DNA of 14,967 nt from Oceanospirillaceae bacterium UBA2001. GTDB lineage: Bacteria > Pseudomonadota > Gammaproteobacteria > Pseudomonadales > Balneatricaceae. The position numbers and the translations under genes are program-made. The first letter of the stretch is position 1. Every line of letters begins with the position of its first letter. The DNA is taken from contig DDCR01000005.1 in the NCBI GenBank assembly GCA_002335115.1, positions 1 to 14,967 of the forward strand, given 5' to 3'. Below are positions 7,436-14,556 of this stretch, one piece after another. Below the pieces are notes generated by a model. That model was not told where the DNA came from and made no database searches. It worked only from the letters and a program-made list of their open reading frames with translations.

Positions 7436-9004
7436 ATGATTAAAAATGTATTATTTATTACCGCAGACCAATGGCGTGGTAGTTGTCTCTCAGCTTTAGG
7501 TCATCCGGTGGTACAAACACCTAACTTAGATAAACTAGCTGCATCTGGGGTGTTATTTTCTCAGCATTATGCTCAATCAGCCCCTTGCAGCCCCTCGCGA
7601 GCTTCAATTCACACAGGCATGTACCTAAAAAACCATCGGGTCTGCGATAATGGCACGCCCTTGGACAGGCGTTTTACCAATATGGCTCAGGAGGCCCGCA
7701 AATGTGGCTTCGATCCTGTTTTATTTGGCTATACTGATACGGCACTTGATCCTCGTGATCTGGCCGAAAATGATCCTAGGCGCACGACCTATGAAACAGA
7801 GCTGCCTGGTTATCGGCTGGGACAAGGTTTAACTGAAGCACCGCTTCCTTGGGTGCAGTGGTTAGCCGATAAAGGTTATTCGACCCCAGTAGACCCTCAA
7901 TGTGAGGATATTTATCATCAGTTTGATGATCAAAATAGGCAAGATAAGCGCGGGGTAGGGTACCTTCCAGCACCCTACTCTGCCGAACACACAGAAACTG
8001 CTTTTCTCAATGAAAAAGTAATGCAATATATAGATCTGAAAGCGGATGAGCCATGGTTTATACACCTTTCTTGGTTGCGTCCTCATCCGCCATTTTTAGT
8101 CCCCGAGCCTTATCATAGTATGTATCAGTCTGCGGAGACAGAAGCACCTGTGCGGCACGCCAGTTTGGCTCAGGAGCAGGCTACGCACCCCTATGTTAAG
8201 TTTGAAATTGATGAGAAGTTAGCGCAAAAGTCACATTATGGTGAGTCTCTTTTGCCTACGATTAATGACGAAGACCTGCAGCAACTTAAAACCACGTACT
8301 ACGGTATGATGACTGAGGTTGACGCACAAATGGGGCGGTTATTAGATTTTTTAACCGAGCGCAACTTATTGGAAAGTAGTTTAATTGTATTTAGCTCTGA
8401 TCATGGAGAGCAACTGGGCGACCATTATCTATTAAGTAAATTAGGTTTTTTTGACCAGTCTTATCATATTCCTTTGATTATTCGTGCGCCGGGTTCAGAA
8501 TGGGATGACAGTCGTGGTCAACAGGTGTCAAAGTTTAGTGAAAATATTGATTTGATGCCCACCATATTAGATCTTTTAGGCGCCACACCGCCGGTGCAAT
8601 GTGATGGCTTTAGCTTGCGACCGTTTCTTGAATCCCGGGCTAACTTCGCCTGGCGCACCTGTGTGCATTGGGAATATGATTTTCGTGATGTAGTGCAAGG
8701 CAAGCCAGAACAACATTTTGGGCTGTCTTTAGATGAGTGTTCTTTGGCAGTGATAAGAGACTATGATTATAAATATGTGCATTTTAACCAGTTACCTGCG
8801 CTGCTGTTTGACCTTCGAAATGACCCAGATGAGCTCAATAATTTAGCTGGACACCCTGATTATACTGAGGTGATGCTAGGGTATGCGCAAAAGATGCTTA
8901 ATTGGCATATGCGAAATAATGACCGCAGTTTGACGGGTTGGCTTTTCCATCAAGATGGCCCAACTCAGCGCCTTTCTGAAGACCGCAACACGCAACCACG
9001 TTAG
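7436..9004 (+). CDS. Sulfatase-superfamily hydrolase, phosphonate monoester hydrolase/phosphodiesterase-like
   Basis: Cytoplasmic hydrolase of the alkaline-phosphatase superfamily, 522 aa, no signal peptide. The formylglycine motif is CSPSRASIHTG with Cys51 as the residue to be oxidised. Metal ligands are Asp11, Asp322 and His323; other expected pocket residues are Asn72, Tyr99, His217 (RPHPPF) and Lys336. Order, spacing and the C-terminus (EYDFRD, DECSL.VI, YKYVHF, LPAL.FDLRNDP) follow my recollection of Rhizobium PMH, which cleaves phosphonate monoesters and phosphodiesters. Classical sulfatases differ in the C-terminal half. The position of RlPMH Thr107 appears to be Asp101 (GYTDT). Activity would require a formylglycine-generating enzyme or other sulfatase maturase, not encoded here. 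It is divergent from a phosphomonoesterase gene and overlaps the LysR gene tail to tail by 4 bases. Sulfate-ester hydrolysis remains possible. Confidence 0.88.
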   Translation: MIKNVLFITADQWRGSCLSALGHPVVQTPNLDKLAASGVLFSQHYAQSAPCSPSRASIHTGMYLKNHRVCDNGTPLDRRFTNMAQEARKCGFDPVLFGYTDTALDPRDLAENDPRRTTYETELPGYRLGQGLTEAPLPWVQWLADKGYSTPVDPQCEDIYHQFDDQNRQDKRGVGYLPAPYSAEHTETAFLNEKVMQYIDLKADEPWFIHLSWLRPHPPFLVPEPYHSMYQSAETEAPVRHASLAQEQATHPYVKFEIDEKLAQKSHYGESLLPTINDEDLQQLKTTYYGMMTEVDAQMGRLLDFLTERNLLESSLIVFSSDHGEQLGDHYLLSKLGFFDQSYHIPLIIRAPGSEWDDSRGQQVSKFSENIDLMPTILDLLGATPPVQCDGFSLRPFLESRANFAWRTCVHWEYDFRDVVQGKPEQHFGLSLDECSLAVIRDYDYKYVHFNQLPALLFDLRNDPDELNNLAGHPDYTEVMLGYAQKMLNWHMRNNDRSLTGWLFHQDGPTQRLSEDRNTQPR

Positions 9005-9918
9005 TTTAAACTGCTAGTGCCGGTGCTTTGATCTGCATCACATTCTTGCAATAGCCAGTCCTTAAAGTCAGCGACGTGGGGACAGGTGGCTAAGTCGGAT
9101 TTGGTAGTGAGCCAGTAGCCACCTTGGCTGGGTAAACGGATATTGAAAGGTTCCACCAGTGTACCGTTGGCGAGCTTTTGATTAACGATAGGGGATCTGC
9201 CTAAAGCGATGCCCGCACCATGTTTGGCGGCTTTTAAAGTGAGCATGGACTGATCAAAGCGATGGCCTAACTCAGCATTGATATGGCTCACACCAGCGTG
9301 GTCTAACCACATTGCCCAATCCTCTGGGTAAAAATTGATATGCAGTAACCTGTGTTTGGCTAGGTCTGATGGTTGCAATAAGGGTTGGGGGCCCGCCAGT
9401 AGTTTGGGACTGCAGACAGGAAATATCTCTTCTGCAAAAAGCAATGTGCTGTGACTGTTGGTGCAAGGTTCCAAGAAGTATTGGATTTCGATATCAAACG
9501 CTTCTGGAAAAAAATTGATGTCGTTATCTTGCGCAGATAAATGCACGTCAATACTTGGATGTTGCTGCTGGTAGTTCGCTATTCTAGGCAACAACCATTG
9601 CACAGAAAATGATGAAGGAGCCTTAATGTTAAGACGAAAAGATTTCCTATTGGTGATGATTTCTTTATAACCCTGGCCGATAAGGTCGAAGGACTGAGTC
9701 AGCGTAGGCAAATATGATTTGCCTGCATTGGTTAGCGAAAGGCGCTGATGAGCGCGGTTAAACAGTTCTAGGCCGAGGTATGTCTCTAAGGTTCTTACTT
9801 GGTGACTAATAGCCGCTTGGGTTACATTTAGCTCGGCCGAAGCTGCAGTGAAACTTAAAAGGCGGGCGGCTGCTTCAAAGGCTTTAAGAGCGTTTAACGG
9901 AGGCATTCTACGGTTCAT
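9001..9918 (-). CDS. LysR-family transcriptional regulator, GcvA-like
   Basis: DNA-binding regulator, 305 aa. The N-terminal winged helix-turn-helix (about 9-67: LKAFEAAARLLSFTAASAEL then VTQAAISHQVRTLE) is followed by a LysR effector-binding domain (about 95-300). The opening MNRRMPPLNALKAFEAAA parallels the MSKRLPPLNALRVFDAAA opening of GcvA, which supports the ATG at 9918 over the one at 9906. The GcvA subgroup is large and controls many different targets, so a glycine-cleavage role should not be inferred. Its stop codon overlaps that of the convergent PMH-like gene, and the M20 amidohydrolase gene ends 71 bases upstream on the same strand. Candidate targets are the PMH-like gene, the divergent phosphatase, or the amidohydrolase cluster; no binding site is proven. 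Confidence 0.93.
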   Translation of the reverse strand: MNRRMPPLNALKAFEAAARLLSFTAASAELNVTQAAISHQVRTLETYLGLELFNRAHQRLSLTNAGKSYLPTLTQSFDLIGQGYKEIITNRKSFRLNIKAPSSFSVQWLLPRIANYQQQHPSIDVHLSAQDNDINFFPEAFDIEIQYFLEPCTNSHSTLLFAEEIFPVCSPKLLAGPQPLLQPSDLAKHRLLHINFYPEDWAMWLDHAGVSHINAELGHRFDQSMLTLKAAKHGAGIALGRSPIVNQKLANGTLVEPFNIRLPSQGGYWLTTKSDLATCPHVADFKDWLLQECDADQSTGTSSLN

Positions 9919-9928
9919 ATAGACAATT

Positions 9929-9958
9929 ACCGTATTCGCTTTAAAAATGTTATGTCAA
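9929..9958 (-). promoter_or_regulatory. Candidate sigma-70 promoter for the LysR gene
   Basis: On the minus strand a consensus TTGACA (9958-9953) is followed by an 18-base spacer and TACGGT (9934-9929), which keeps only the most conserved -10 positions. Transcription would begin about 4-5 bases before the ATG at 9918, giving a near-leaderless message, or about 16 bases before the in-frame ATG at 9906. The tight spacing makes this tentative. Confidence 0.35.
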
Positions 9959-9989
9959 TAATCAGACCCTTCATAACTCATACGGCTTT

Positions 9990-11168
9990 TTAGTCTACCA
10001 ATGCGTCTGCAGCTAATTCTTGTTGTACTAAAGTGACCCAATAAGCGGCACCTGTCTCTAAAACATCGTCATTAAAATCGTAGTGGGGATTGTGCAGCAT
10101 GCACCCACCAACGCTATCAATGCCATTGCCCAAAAACACATAACACCCATCTTTCACCCGCAACATGCTGGAAAAGTCTTCAGAGATCGACTTTGGGCGA
10201 CATGCTAAGTCGACTTGTTCCTGCCCCAATAAGGCCACCGCTGCTTTACCCGCTGATTGGGTTTCCTTCTCGCTGTTAATGGTTGCCCAAAACACGCGGT
10301 CGTAGATAAATTCATGTTCGGCACCATGGGCCTGACAAATACCTGCCACTAATTGCCCCATACGGGCTTCTATCAAATCCTGCACTGGTTCAGAGAAGCT
10401 ACGACAATCACCTGTAATAGTGACAGTGCTGGGAATAACGTTCACCGCACCGTCGGTAACGAACTCTGTAGCTGACACTACAGCTTGGTGCTCTGGGCCA
10501 ATGCTCCGTGCCACGATGGTTTGGAGTGCGAGTAATATCTCAGCACCAATGACTAATGGATCAATGTGGTGATGGGGCTGAGAAGCATGACCACCGCGGC
10601 CTTTAACCACAATTTTAAAATTATCCTCGCTGGCCATCACACCGCCTGAATTCATGGACATATGACCTGCTGCCATACCCGGCATATTATGCAGTCCATA
10701 GATGGCCTGCATTGGGAATCGCTCAAACAAACCATCATCAATCATAGCTTGAGCACCTGCGCCATGTTCTTCATCGGGCTGGAATACAAAATAGACCGTG
10801 CCATCAAAGTCACCATGTGCCGCTAACTCTTGGGCCGCTCCTAACAACATACTCGTATGGCCATCGTGACCACAGGCATGCATGCACCCGTCGTTGAGTG
10901 ATTTATGAGAAAATTCATTTTGCTCTTGGATAGCGAGTGCATCCATGTCCGCGCGTAAACCGATGGCTTGGGTAGATGTGCCCTTAGTTAACTGTCCAAC
11001 GATCCCTATTTTACCAATACCCTGGTGGACGACTAGGCCAAACTCGGTCAGCTTTTGTACCACAAGGGCAGCCGTATCAAATACTGAAAATTCGGTTTCT
11101 GGGTGTTGATGCAAATGGTGACGCCAGACTTTCATCTGGTCTTTTGAGGTTTTGAGCAGTTGTGTCAT
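9990..11168 (-). CDS. M20-family metallo-amidohydrolase (HipO/N-acyl-amino-acid hydrolase type)
   Basis: Cytoplasmic metal-dependent hydrolase of amide bonds, 392 aa, of the M20D group that includes hippurate, N-acetyl-amino-acid and IAA-amino-acid hydrolases. The metal and catalytic residues are all recognisable: Asp73 region (RADMDAL), Cys99 and His101 in HACGHDGH, Glu133/Glu134 in FQPDEEHG, His160 in YGLHNMPG, and His359 in MLHNPHYDFND. SEDFSSM (329-335) is also family-typical. The lid/dimerisation domain spans about residues 180-292. The ATG at 11168 has no clear ribosome binding site; a second ATG is at residue 12. It lies 43 bases downstream of the HbpS-like gene on the same strand and is probably cotranscribed with it. 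The acyl group and amino acid cannot be told from sequence; a role in releasing an amino acid for the neighbouring enzymes is only an inference. Confidence 0.92.
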   Translation of the reverse strand: MTQLLKTSKDQMKVWRHHLHQHPETEFSVFDTAALVVQKLTEFGLVVHQGIGKIGIVGQLTKGTSTQAIGLRADMDALAIQEQNEFSHKSLNDGCMHACGHDGHTSMLLGAAQELAAHGDFDGTVYFVFQPDEEHGAGAQAMIDDGLFERFPMQAIYGLHNMPGMAAGHMSMNSGGVMASEDNFKIVVKGRGGHASQPHHHIDPLVIGAEILLALQTIVARSIGPEHQAVVSATEFVTDGAVNVIPSTVTITGDCRSFSEPVQDLIEARMGQLVAGICQAHGAEHEFIYDRVFWATINSEKETQSAGKAAVALLGQEQVDLACRPKSISEDFSSMLRVKDGCYVFLGNGIDSVGGCMLHNPHYDFNDDVLETGAAYWVTLVQQELAADALVD

Positions 11169-11211
11169 TGGTGTGTTTTAAGTAGAAGTCCGAACCTTAA
11201 TGATGGCATAT

Positions 11212-11643
11212 TTATCCTTTCGCCACTAGCCCTGTTGCTTCAATACCTGCCATTGCTGCGATTAAATCATTGTCTGAGCTATCGCCTGTTACACCGAGCG
11301 CTCCCAGCGTTTGACCACGTTCGTTTTGGATCAATACACCGCCTGGTACAGGAATCATTTTGCCGTCCAAAGCGGCATTAGCGGTGACAATAAAATACGG
11401 TTGAGACTCGGCTCTTGCCATCTGTGAACTGCCTGGCATACCGAGCATAACCACACCATAAGCCTTGGCTTGGGCGACTGCAAAACGCCCTGGTGAAGCA
11501 CCATCTTGGCGTTCAAAAGCTTTGACATGGCCACCGGTATCCAACACCACAACAGATAATGGGTTGAGTCCAAGTGCCTTACCTTTGGCCAAGGTCGCAT
11601 TAATGATTCGTTTTGAGCGACTTAAGGATAATTCAGCCATCAT
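11212..11643 (-). CDS. HbpS/GlcG-family (DUF336) small protein
   Basis: Protein of 143 aa covering a single HbpS/GlcG domain. Family features include VVVLDTGGHVKAFERQDGA near residues 31-49, the central PYFIVTANAALDGKMIPVPGG segment, and the GALGVTGDSSDNDLIAAMAGIEA end. Members include the haem-binding HbpS, GlcG of the glycolate operon and PduO C-terminal domains. They are often found beside catabolic enzymes, with poorly defined roles. There is no signal peptide, so it should be cytoplasmic, unlike exported HbpS. Two adjacent ATGs (11643, 11640) follow a weak GGA; either may be used. It sits between the ThDP-enzyme gene (109 bases upstream) and the amidohydrolase gene (43 bases downstream). 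Function here is unknown; binding of haem or a cobalamin-like cofactor is possible by family only. Confidence 0.88.
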   Translation of the reverse strand: MMAELSLSRSKRIINATLAKGKALGLNPLSVVVLDTGGHVKAFERQDGASPGRFAVAQAKAYGVVMLGMPGSSQMARAESQPYFIVTANAALDGKMIPVPGGVLIQNERGQTLGALGVTGDSSDNDLIAAMAGIEATGLVAKG

Positions 11644-11752
11644 TTGAGTCCAATAGATTAAAGTCGAAAGATCATAGCCGATTTATTGGCTGAATATTAG
11701 TTTATGACTCATTTTTATTAGACTAAAGCATAATACTCATAATTTATAAATG

Positions 11753-13423
11753 CTATGTGCCATCACGAATCTGGTTGAGGGTCTTGCTTGGAGTGAGGGC
11801 CTGGGGGTCCAATTTGATGTGAATTAAGGCTGGTTTTTTTGCCGCTACTGCGGCGCTAAAAGCTTGAGGAAATTGGTCACTGTTAGTCACCTGAGTGGCA
11901 AAAGCACCATAAGCTTTTGCTAAGGCGCAAAAGTCTGGATTAACCAAGTTAGTGACACTGATACGGTCAGGAAAATGGAGTTCTTGGTGCATGCGGATGG
12001 TGCCATACATGCCATTGTCGATAACTAATACCACAACAGCCGCCTTGGCTTGCACGGCAGTACCAAATTCTTGCATGGTCATTTGAAAACAACCATCGCC
12101 AGCAAAAGCCACAACCGTTTTATTGGGATAAGCTATTTTTGCAGCGATTGCGGCCGGCAAACCATAGCCCATAGACCCACTAGTTGGCGCAAGTTGGGTG
12201 CCATATTCAGAAAACTTCCAAAAGCGGTGGATCCATGTGGCATAGTTGCCTGCACCATTGGTTATAATGGCATTTTTAGGCAAAGAGGCGGCTAGATGGG
12301 CCATCACGGCCGGCATCTGTACCTCACCAGGATGGGCTTCAGTGGGTAAACTTGACCAGTTCTGGTAGTTTTTGTGGCACTTAGACAAGTGATCCAAACG
12401 CTCTGGGGTCACTTTTTGAGTAGGGTTCAATTGCGAAAGCCCCTGTGCTAACGCTTTAGGGCTGGCATGAATGGCTAAATCAGCACGGTACACACGGCCG
12501 AGTTCTTCAGCGGAGGCGTGGATATGAATCAGTTGTTGCTGAGCACCATGGACGCCAAGTAATTGATAATTTTGTGATGGCACCTCTGAAAAACGTCCAC
12601 CCATAAGGATGACCAAATCGGCATCACTAATGGCTGATTTTAAATCAGGGTTGATGCCTAAGCCTACATCACCGGCATAGTTAGGGTGATTATGGTTAAA
12701 CAACATTTGGCGTCGGAACGAACACGCCACTGGTACCTTAAACTGTTCTGCAAAGGTCGCTATGTGAGCCACTGAATCGGCACACCAACGGCTCCCTCCC
12801 ATAATAATGATGGGTTTATTCGCTTGCTCGAGAAGATTAGCCAGGTGCTGTAAATCTGCTGAACTCGGGTAAGTTTCTAGGGTACTAAAAGGTTTAATGT
12901 CATTACCCATAGCCTCACCAGATAAGGTATCTTCAGGCAATACCAATACCACAGGGCCAGGGCGACCACTGGAGGCAACAGACCAAGCTCGGCTTACCAT
13001 TTCAGTGATGCGATCTGGAGAATCTATTTCGGCCACCCACTTCGCCATGGCACCAAAAAACTGTCCGTAGTCCACTTCTTGAAAAGCTTCTCTATGGCGT
13101 AACTGGCTATTTATTTGGCCAATAAACAAAATCATGGGGGTGGAGTCTTGCTGTGCCACATGAATGCCAGCACTGGCGTTAGTTGCCCCGGGGCCTCGTG
13201 TGACAAAACAAATGCCGGGGGTGCCGTGGAGTTTACCCCATGCTTCTGCCATCATGGCAGCACCGCCTTCTTGACGCGCACTGGTAGCGACAATAGGACT
13301 GTCGTGCAATGCATCAAGCACTTCTAAATAGCTTTCACCCGGCACACAAAAAAGTTGTTTTACACCATGGGCTTCAAGGGCGTCGACAACAAGTTCGCCC
13401 CCAGTTTTAATACACACGGTCAT
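11753..13423 (-). CDS. Thiamine-diphosphate-dependent enzyme, acetolactate-synthase-like
   Basis: ThDP enzyme of 556 aa with the usual three domains: N-terminal pyrimidine-binding domain (about 1-170) with the catalytic Glu52 in RQEGGAAMMAEA, central domain (about 190-325), and C-terminal pyrophosphate-binding domain. The ThDP motif runs GDG (442-444) to Asn470 (IDNGMYG). FVTRGPGATNA and SGRPGPVVLVLPED are typical of the acetolactate synthase/oxo-acid decarboxylase superfamily. No small regulatory subunit (IlvN/IlvH) is next to it, so biosynthetic acetolactate synthase is unlikely. A catabolic 2-oxo-acid decarboxylase or carboligase is likelier. Next to astA, a 2-ketoarginine decarboxylase (AruI-like) role is conceivable but unproven. 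The start at 13423 is chosen for its strong ribosome binding site; a frame open to 13477 would overlap astA. It begins 19 bases after the astA stop. Confidence 0.9.
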   Translation of the reverse strand: MTVCIKTGGELVVDALEAHGVKQLFCVPGESYLEVLDALHDSPIVATSARQEGGAAMMAEAWGKLHGTPGICFVTRGPGATNASAGIHVAQQDSTPMILFIGQINSQLRHREAFQEVDYGQFFGAMAKWVAEIDSPDRITEMVSRAWSVASSGRPGPVVLVLPEDTLSGEAMGNDIKPFSTLETYPSSADLQHLANLLEQANKPIIIMGGSRWCADSVAHIATFAEQFKVPVACSFRRQMLFNHNHPNYAGDVGLGINPDLKSAISDADLVILMGGRFSEVPSQNYQLLGVHGAQQQLIHIHASAEELGRVYRADLAIHASPKALAQGLSQLNPTQKVTPERLDHLSKCHKNYQNWSSLPTEAHPGEVQMPAVMAHLAASLPKNAIITNGAGNYATWIHRFWKFSEYGTQLAPTSGSMGYGLPAAIAAKIAYPNKTVVAFAGDGCFQMTMQEFGTAVQAKAAVVVLVIDNGMYGTIRMHQELHFPDRISVTNLVNPDFCALAKAYGAFATQVTNSDQFPQAFSAAVAAKKPALIHIKLDPQALTPSKTLNQIRDGT

Positions 13424-13428
13424 AAAGA

Positions 13429-13434
13429 TTCCTT
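13429..13434 (-). promoter_or_regulatory. Ribosome binding site deciding the start of the ThDP enzyme
   Basis: On the minus strand AAGGAA is followed by 5 bases and the ATG at 13423. It lies in the short gap after the astA stop codon. The site fixes the start downstream of astA rather than within it, and suggests both proteins come from one message. Confidence 0.85.
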
Positions 13435-13442
13435 TTTCTGTG

Positions 13443-14489
13443 TTACAGGCGTTGGAGGGTTTTGTAGTAGGCCTCAACGGCTATTAAACGGCATAGGTCT
13501 TGATCTTGGAGTTGTAATCCTTGCGCCGTTTCTTGGTTAATTAAAGCATTACCATTTTCATCAAAAGAGATGGCGACAATGCTGCTGCGAAAGAGACTCA
13601 ATTTGGTATTACTGATCAAGAACAATGCTGCATCTTCTTTGGGCTGAGCTATTTTCACCTTACACACTTGGCTATTTTTAACAGAGCTTACGTCTTTCAA
13701 TTGCGCTTCTACGGTGGGCCCGGCATCAAATATATCCACATAGCCAATATGCTGAAAGCCCTCTTTTTCTAACAAGCGAAGAGCAGGGCGTGTTTTTTCA
13801 TGCACATGGCTGATGACGGCTTGGGCCTCAGGACTGAGTAAATTGACATAGAGAGGGTATTTAGGCATGAGTTCAGCAATGAATACTTTGTTACCTAAAC
13901 CCACGAGATAGTCAGCTTGTTTAAACTCCATAGAGAAAAAATGGGTACCCAACCAGTGCCAAAAAGGTGAGTTACCATTGGCATCATTGACCCCTCGCAT
14001 CTCAGCAATGACTTTACTGCCAAATCGCTCCATAAATTGGGCCATAAATAAAAACCGGCTCTTGGATAAGAGGCGCCCGTTGGTACCAGTGCGATGTGCT
14101 TCTTGCAAAAATAAGGTACACACCTCAGCACATCCTGTGTAATGGTTGCACAAAGTCAGCACTTCCATTTTGTTGTGGACTTCAAGGGTGGGTGATGCAT
14201 GCACCACAGTTTGACGGTGATAATGATAAAACGGCGCGCGTTTGCCAACACTAGCCTCTACTGCAGTAGTCCCTATTACCTCACCTGTTTGAGTGTCCTC
14301 CAAAACAAACAAGTAGCCTTCATCAAAGGGCTCGGTCACTGGTTTGGCAAAAGACGCCACAGAGCGTGCAATTTTTTCGTTTAGCACATCACGATTTATG
14401 GGTAAGGAGGTAAAACCCACACCAGAATCCACAGCAATTTGGTACAAAGAATCTTGGTCTTGAGGACCAATGGGGCGAACAACGAGCAT
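13443..14489 (-). CDS. astA: Arginine N-succinyltransferase
   Basis: Transfers succinyl from succinyl-CoA to the alpha-amino group of L-arginine, the first step of the AST arginine-degradation pathway (cytoplasmic). The 348-aa protein follows AstA along its length: RPIGPQDQDSLYQIAVDSGVG then TSLP at the N-terminus, VHASPTLEVHNKMEVL, TGCAEVCTLFL, GRLLSKSRFLFMAQF, VIAEMRGVNDANGNSPFW, FFSMEF, KVFIAELMPKYPLY and LEKEGFQHIGYVDIFDAGPT. A GTG two codons upstream is also in frame, but the ATG at 14489 has AGG five bases before it. astC, astD, astB and astE are not in the window; the downstream gene is an acetolactate-synthase-like enzyme instead. Ornithine as an alternative substrate, as in AruF/AruG enzymes, cannot be excluded. 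A promoter candidate lies immediately upstream. Confidence 0.95.
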   Translation of the reverse strand: MLVVRPIGPQDQDSLYQIAVDSGVGFTSLPINRDVLNEKIARSVASFAKPVTEPFDEGYLFVLEDTQTGEVIGTTAVEASVGKRAPFYHYHRQTVVHASPTLEVHNKMEVLTLCNHYTGCAEVCTLFLQEAHRTGTNGRLLSKSRFLFMAQFMERFGSKVIAEMRGVNDANGNSPFWHWLGTHFFSMEFKQADYLVGLGNKVFIAELMPKYPLYVNLLSPEAQAVISHVHEKTRPALRLLEKEGFQHIGYVDIFDAGPTVEAQLKDVSSVKNSQVCKVKIAQPKEDAALFLISNTKLSLFRSSIVAISFDENGNALINQETAQGLQLQDQDLCRLIAVEAYYKTLQRL

Positions 14490-14522
14490 AACCACCTATT
14501 ATTTAGTAACTTTCACACCACT

Positions 14523-14553
14523 ATTATACGGGTAGGCCCCTATTTATTGGCAA
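14523..14553 (-). promoter_or_regulatory. Candidate sigma-70 promoter for astA
   Basis: On the minus strand TTGCCA (14553-14548), a 19-base spacer, and a perfect TATAAT (14528-14523) lie in the gap between panE and astA. Transcription would begin near 14516, about 27 bases before the ATG. The long spacer suggests a weak or activator-dependent promoter. The spacer holds a small imperfect dyad (GGGG-CCTA-CCC, extended by ATA/TAT), which may be an operator or a weak terminator for panE. Confidence 0.5.
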
Positions 14554-14556
14554 GCC

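Noticed and set aside
7862..8086. Minus-strand open frames inside the PMH-like gene, including this one of 74 codons
   Set aside because: The plus-strand frame carries the whole family alignment here; the antisense frames have no conserved features.
11676..11691. AGCC/GGCT hairpin in the gap between the ThDP-enzyme and HbpS-like genes
   Set aside because: A 4-bp stem with an 8-base loop and no T-run is expected by chance. The 109-base gap may hold a promoter, but no convincing -35/-10 pair was found.
11753..13423. Assignment of the ThDP enzyme as IlvB, the biosynthetic acetolactate synthase
   Set aside because: No regulatory subunit gene or other ilv gene is adjacent and the context is catabolic; only the superfamily level is supported.
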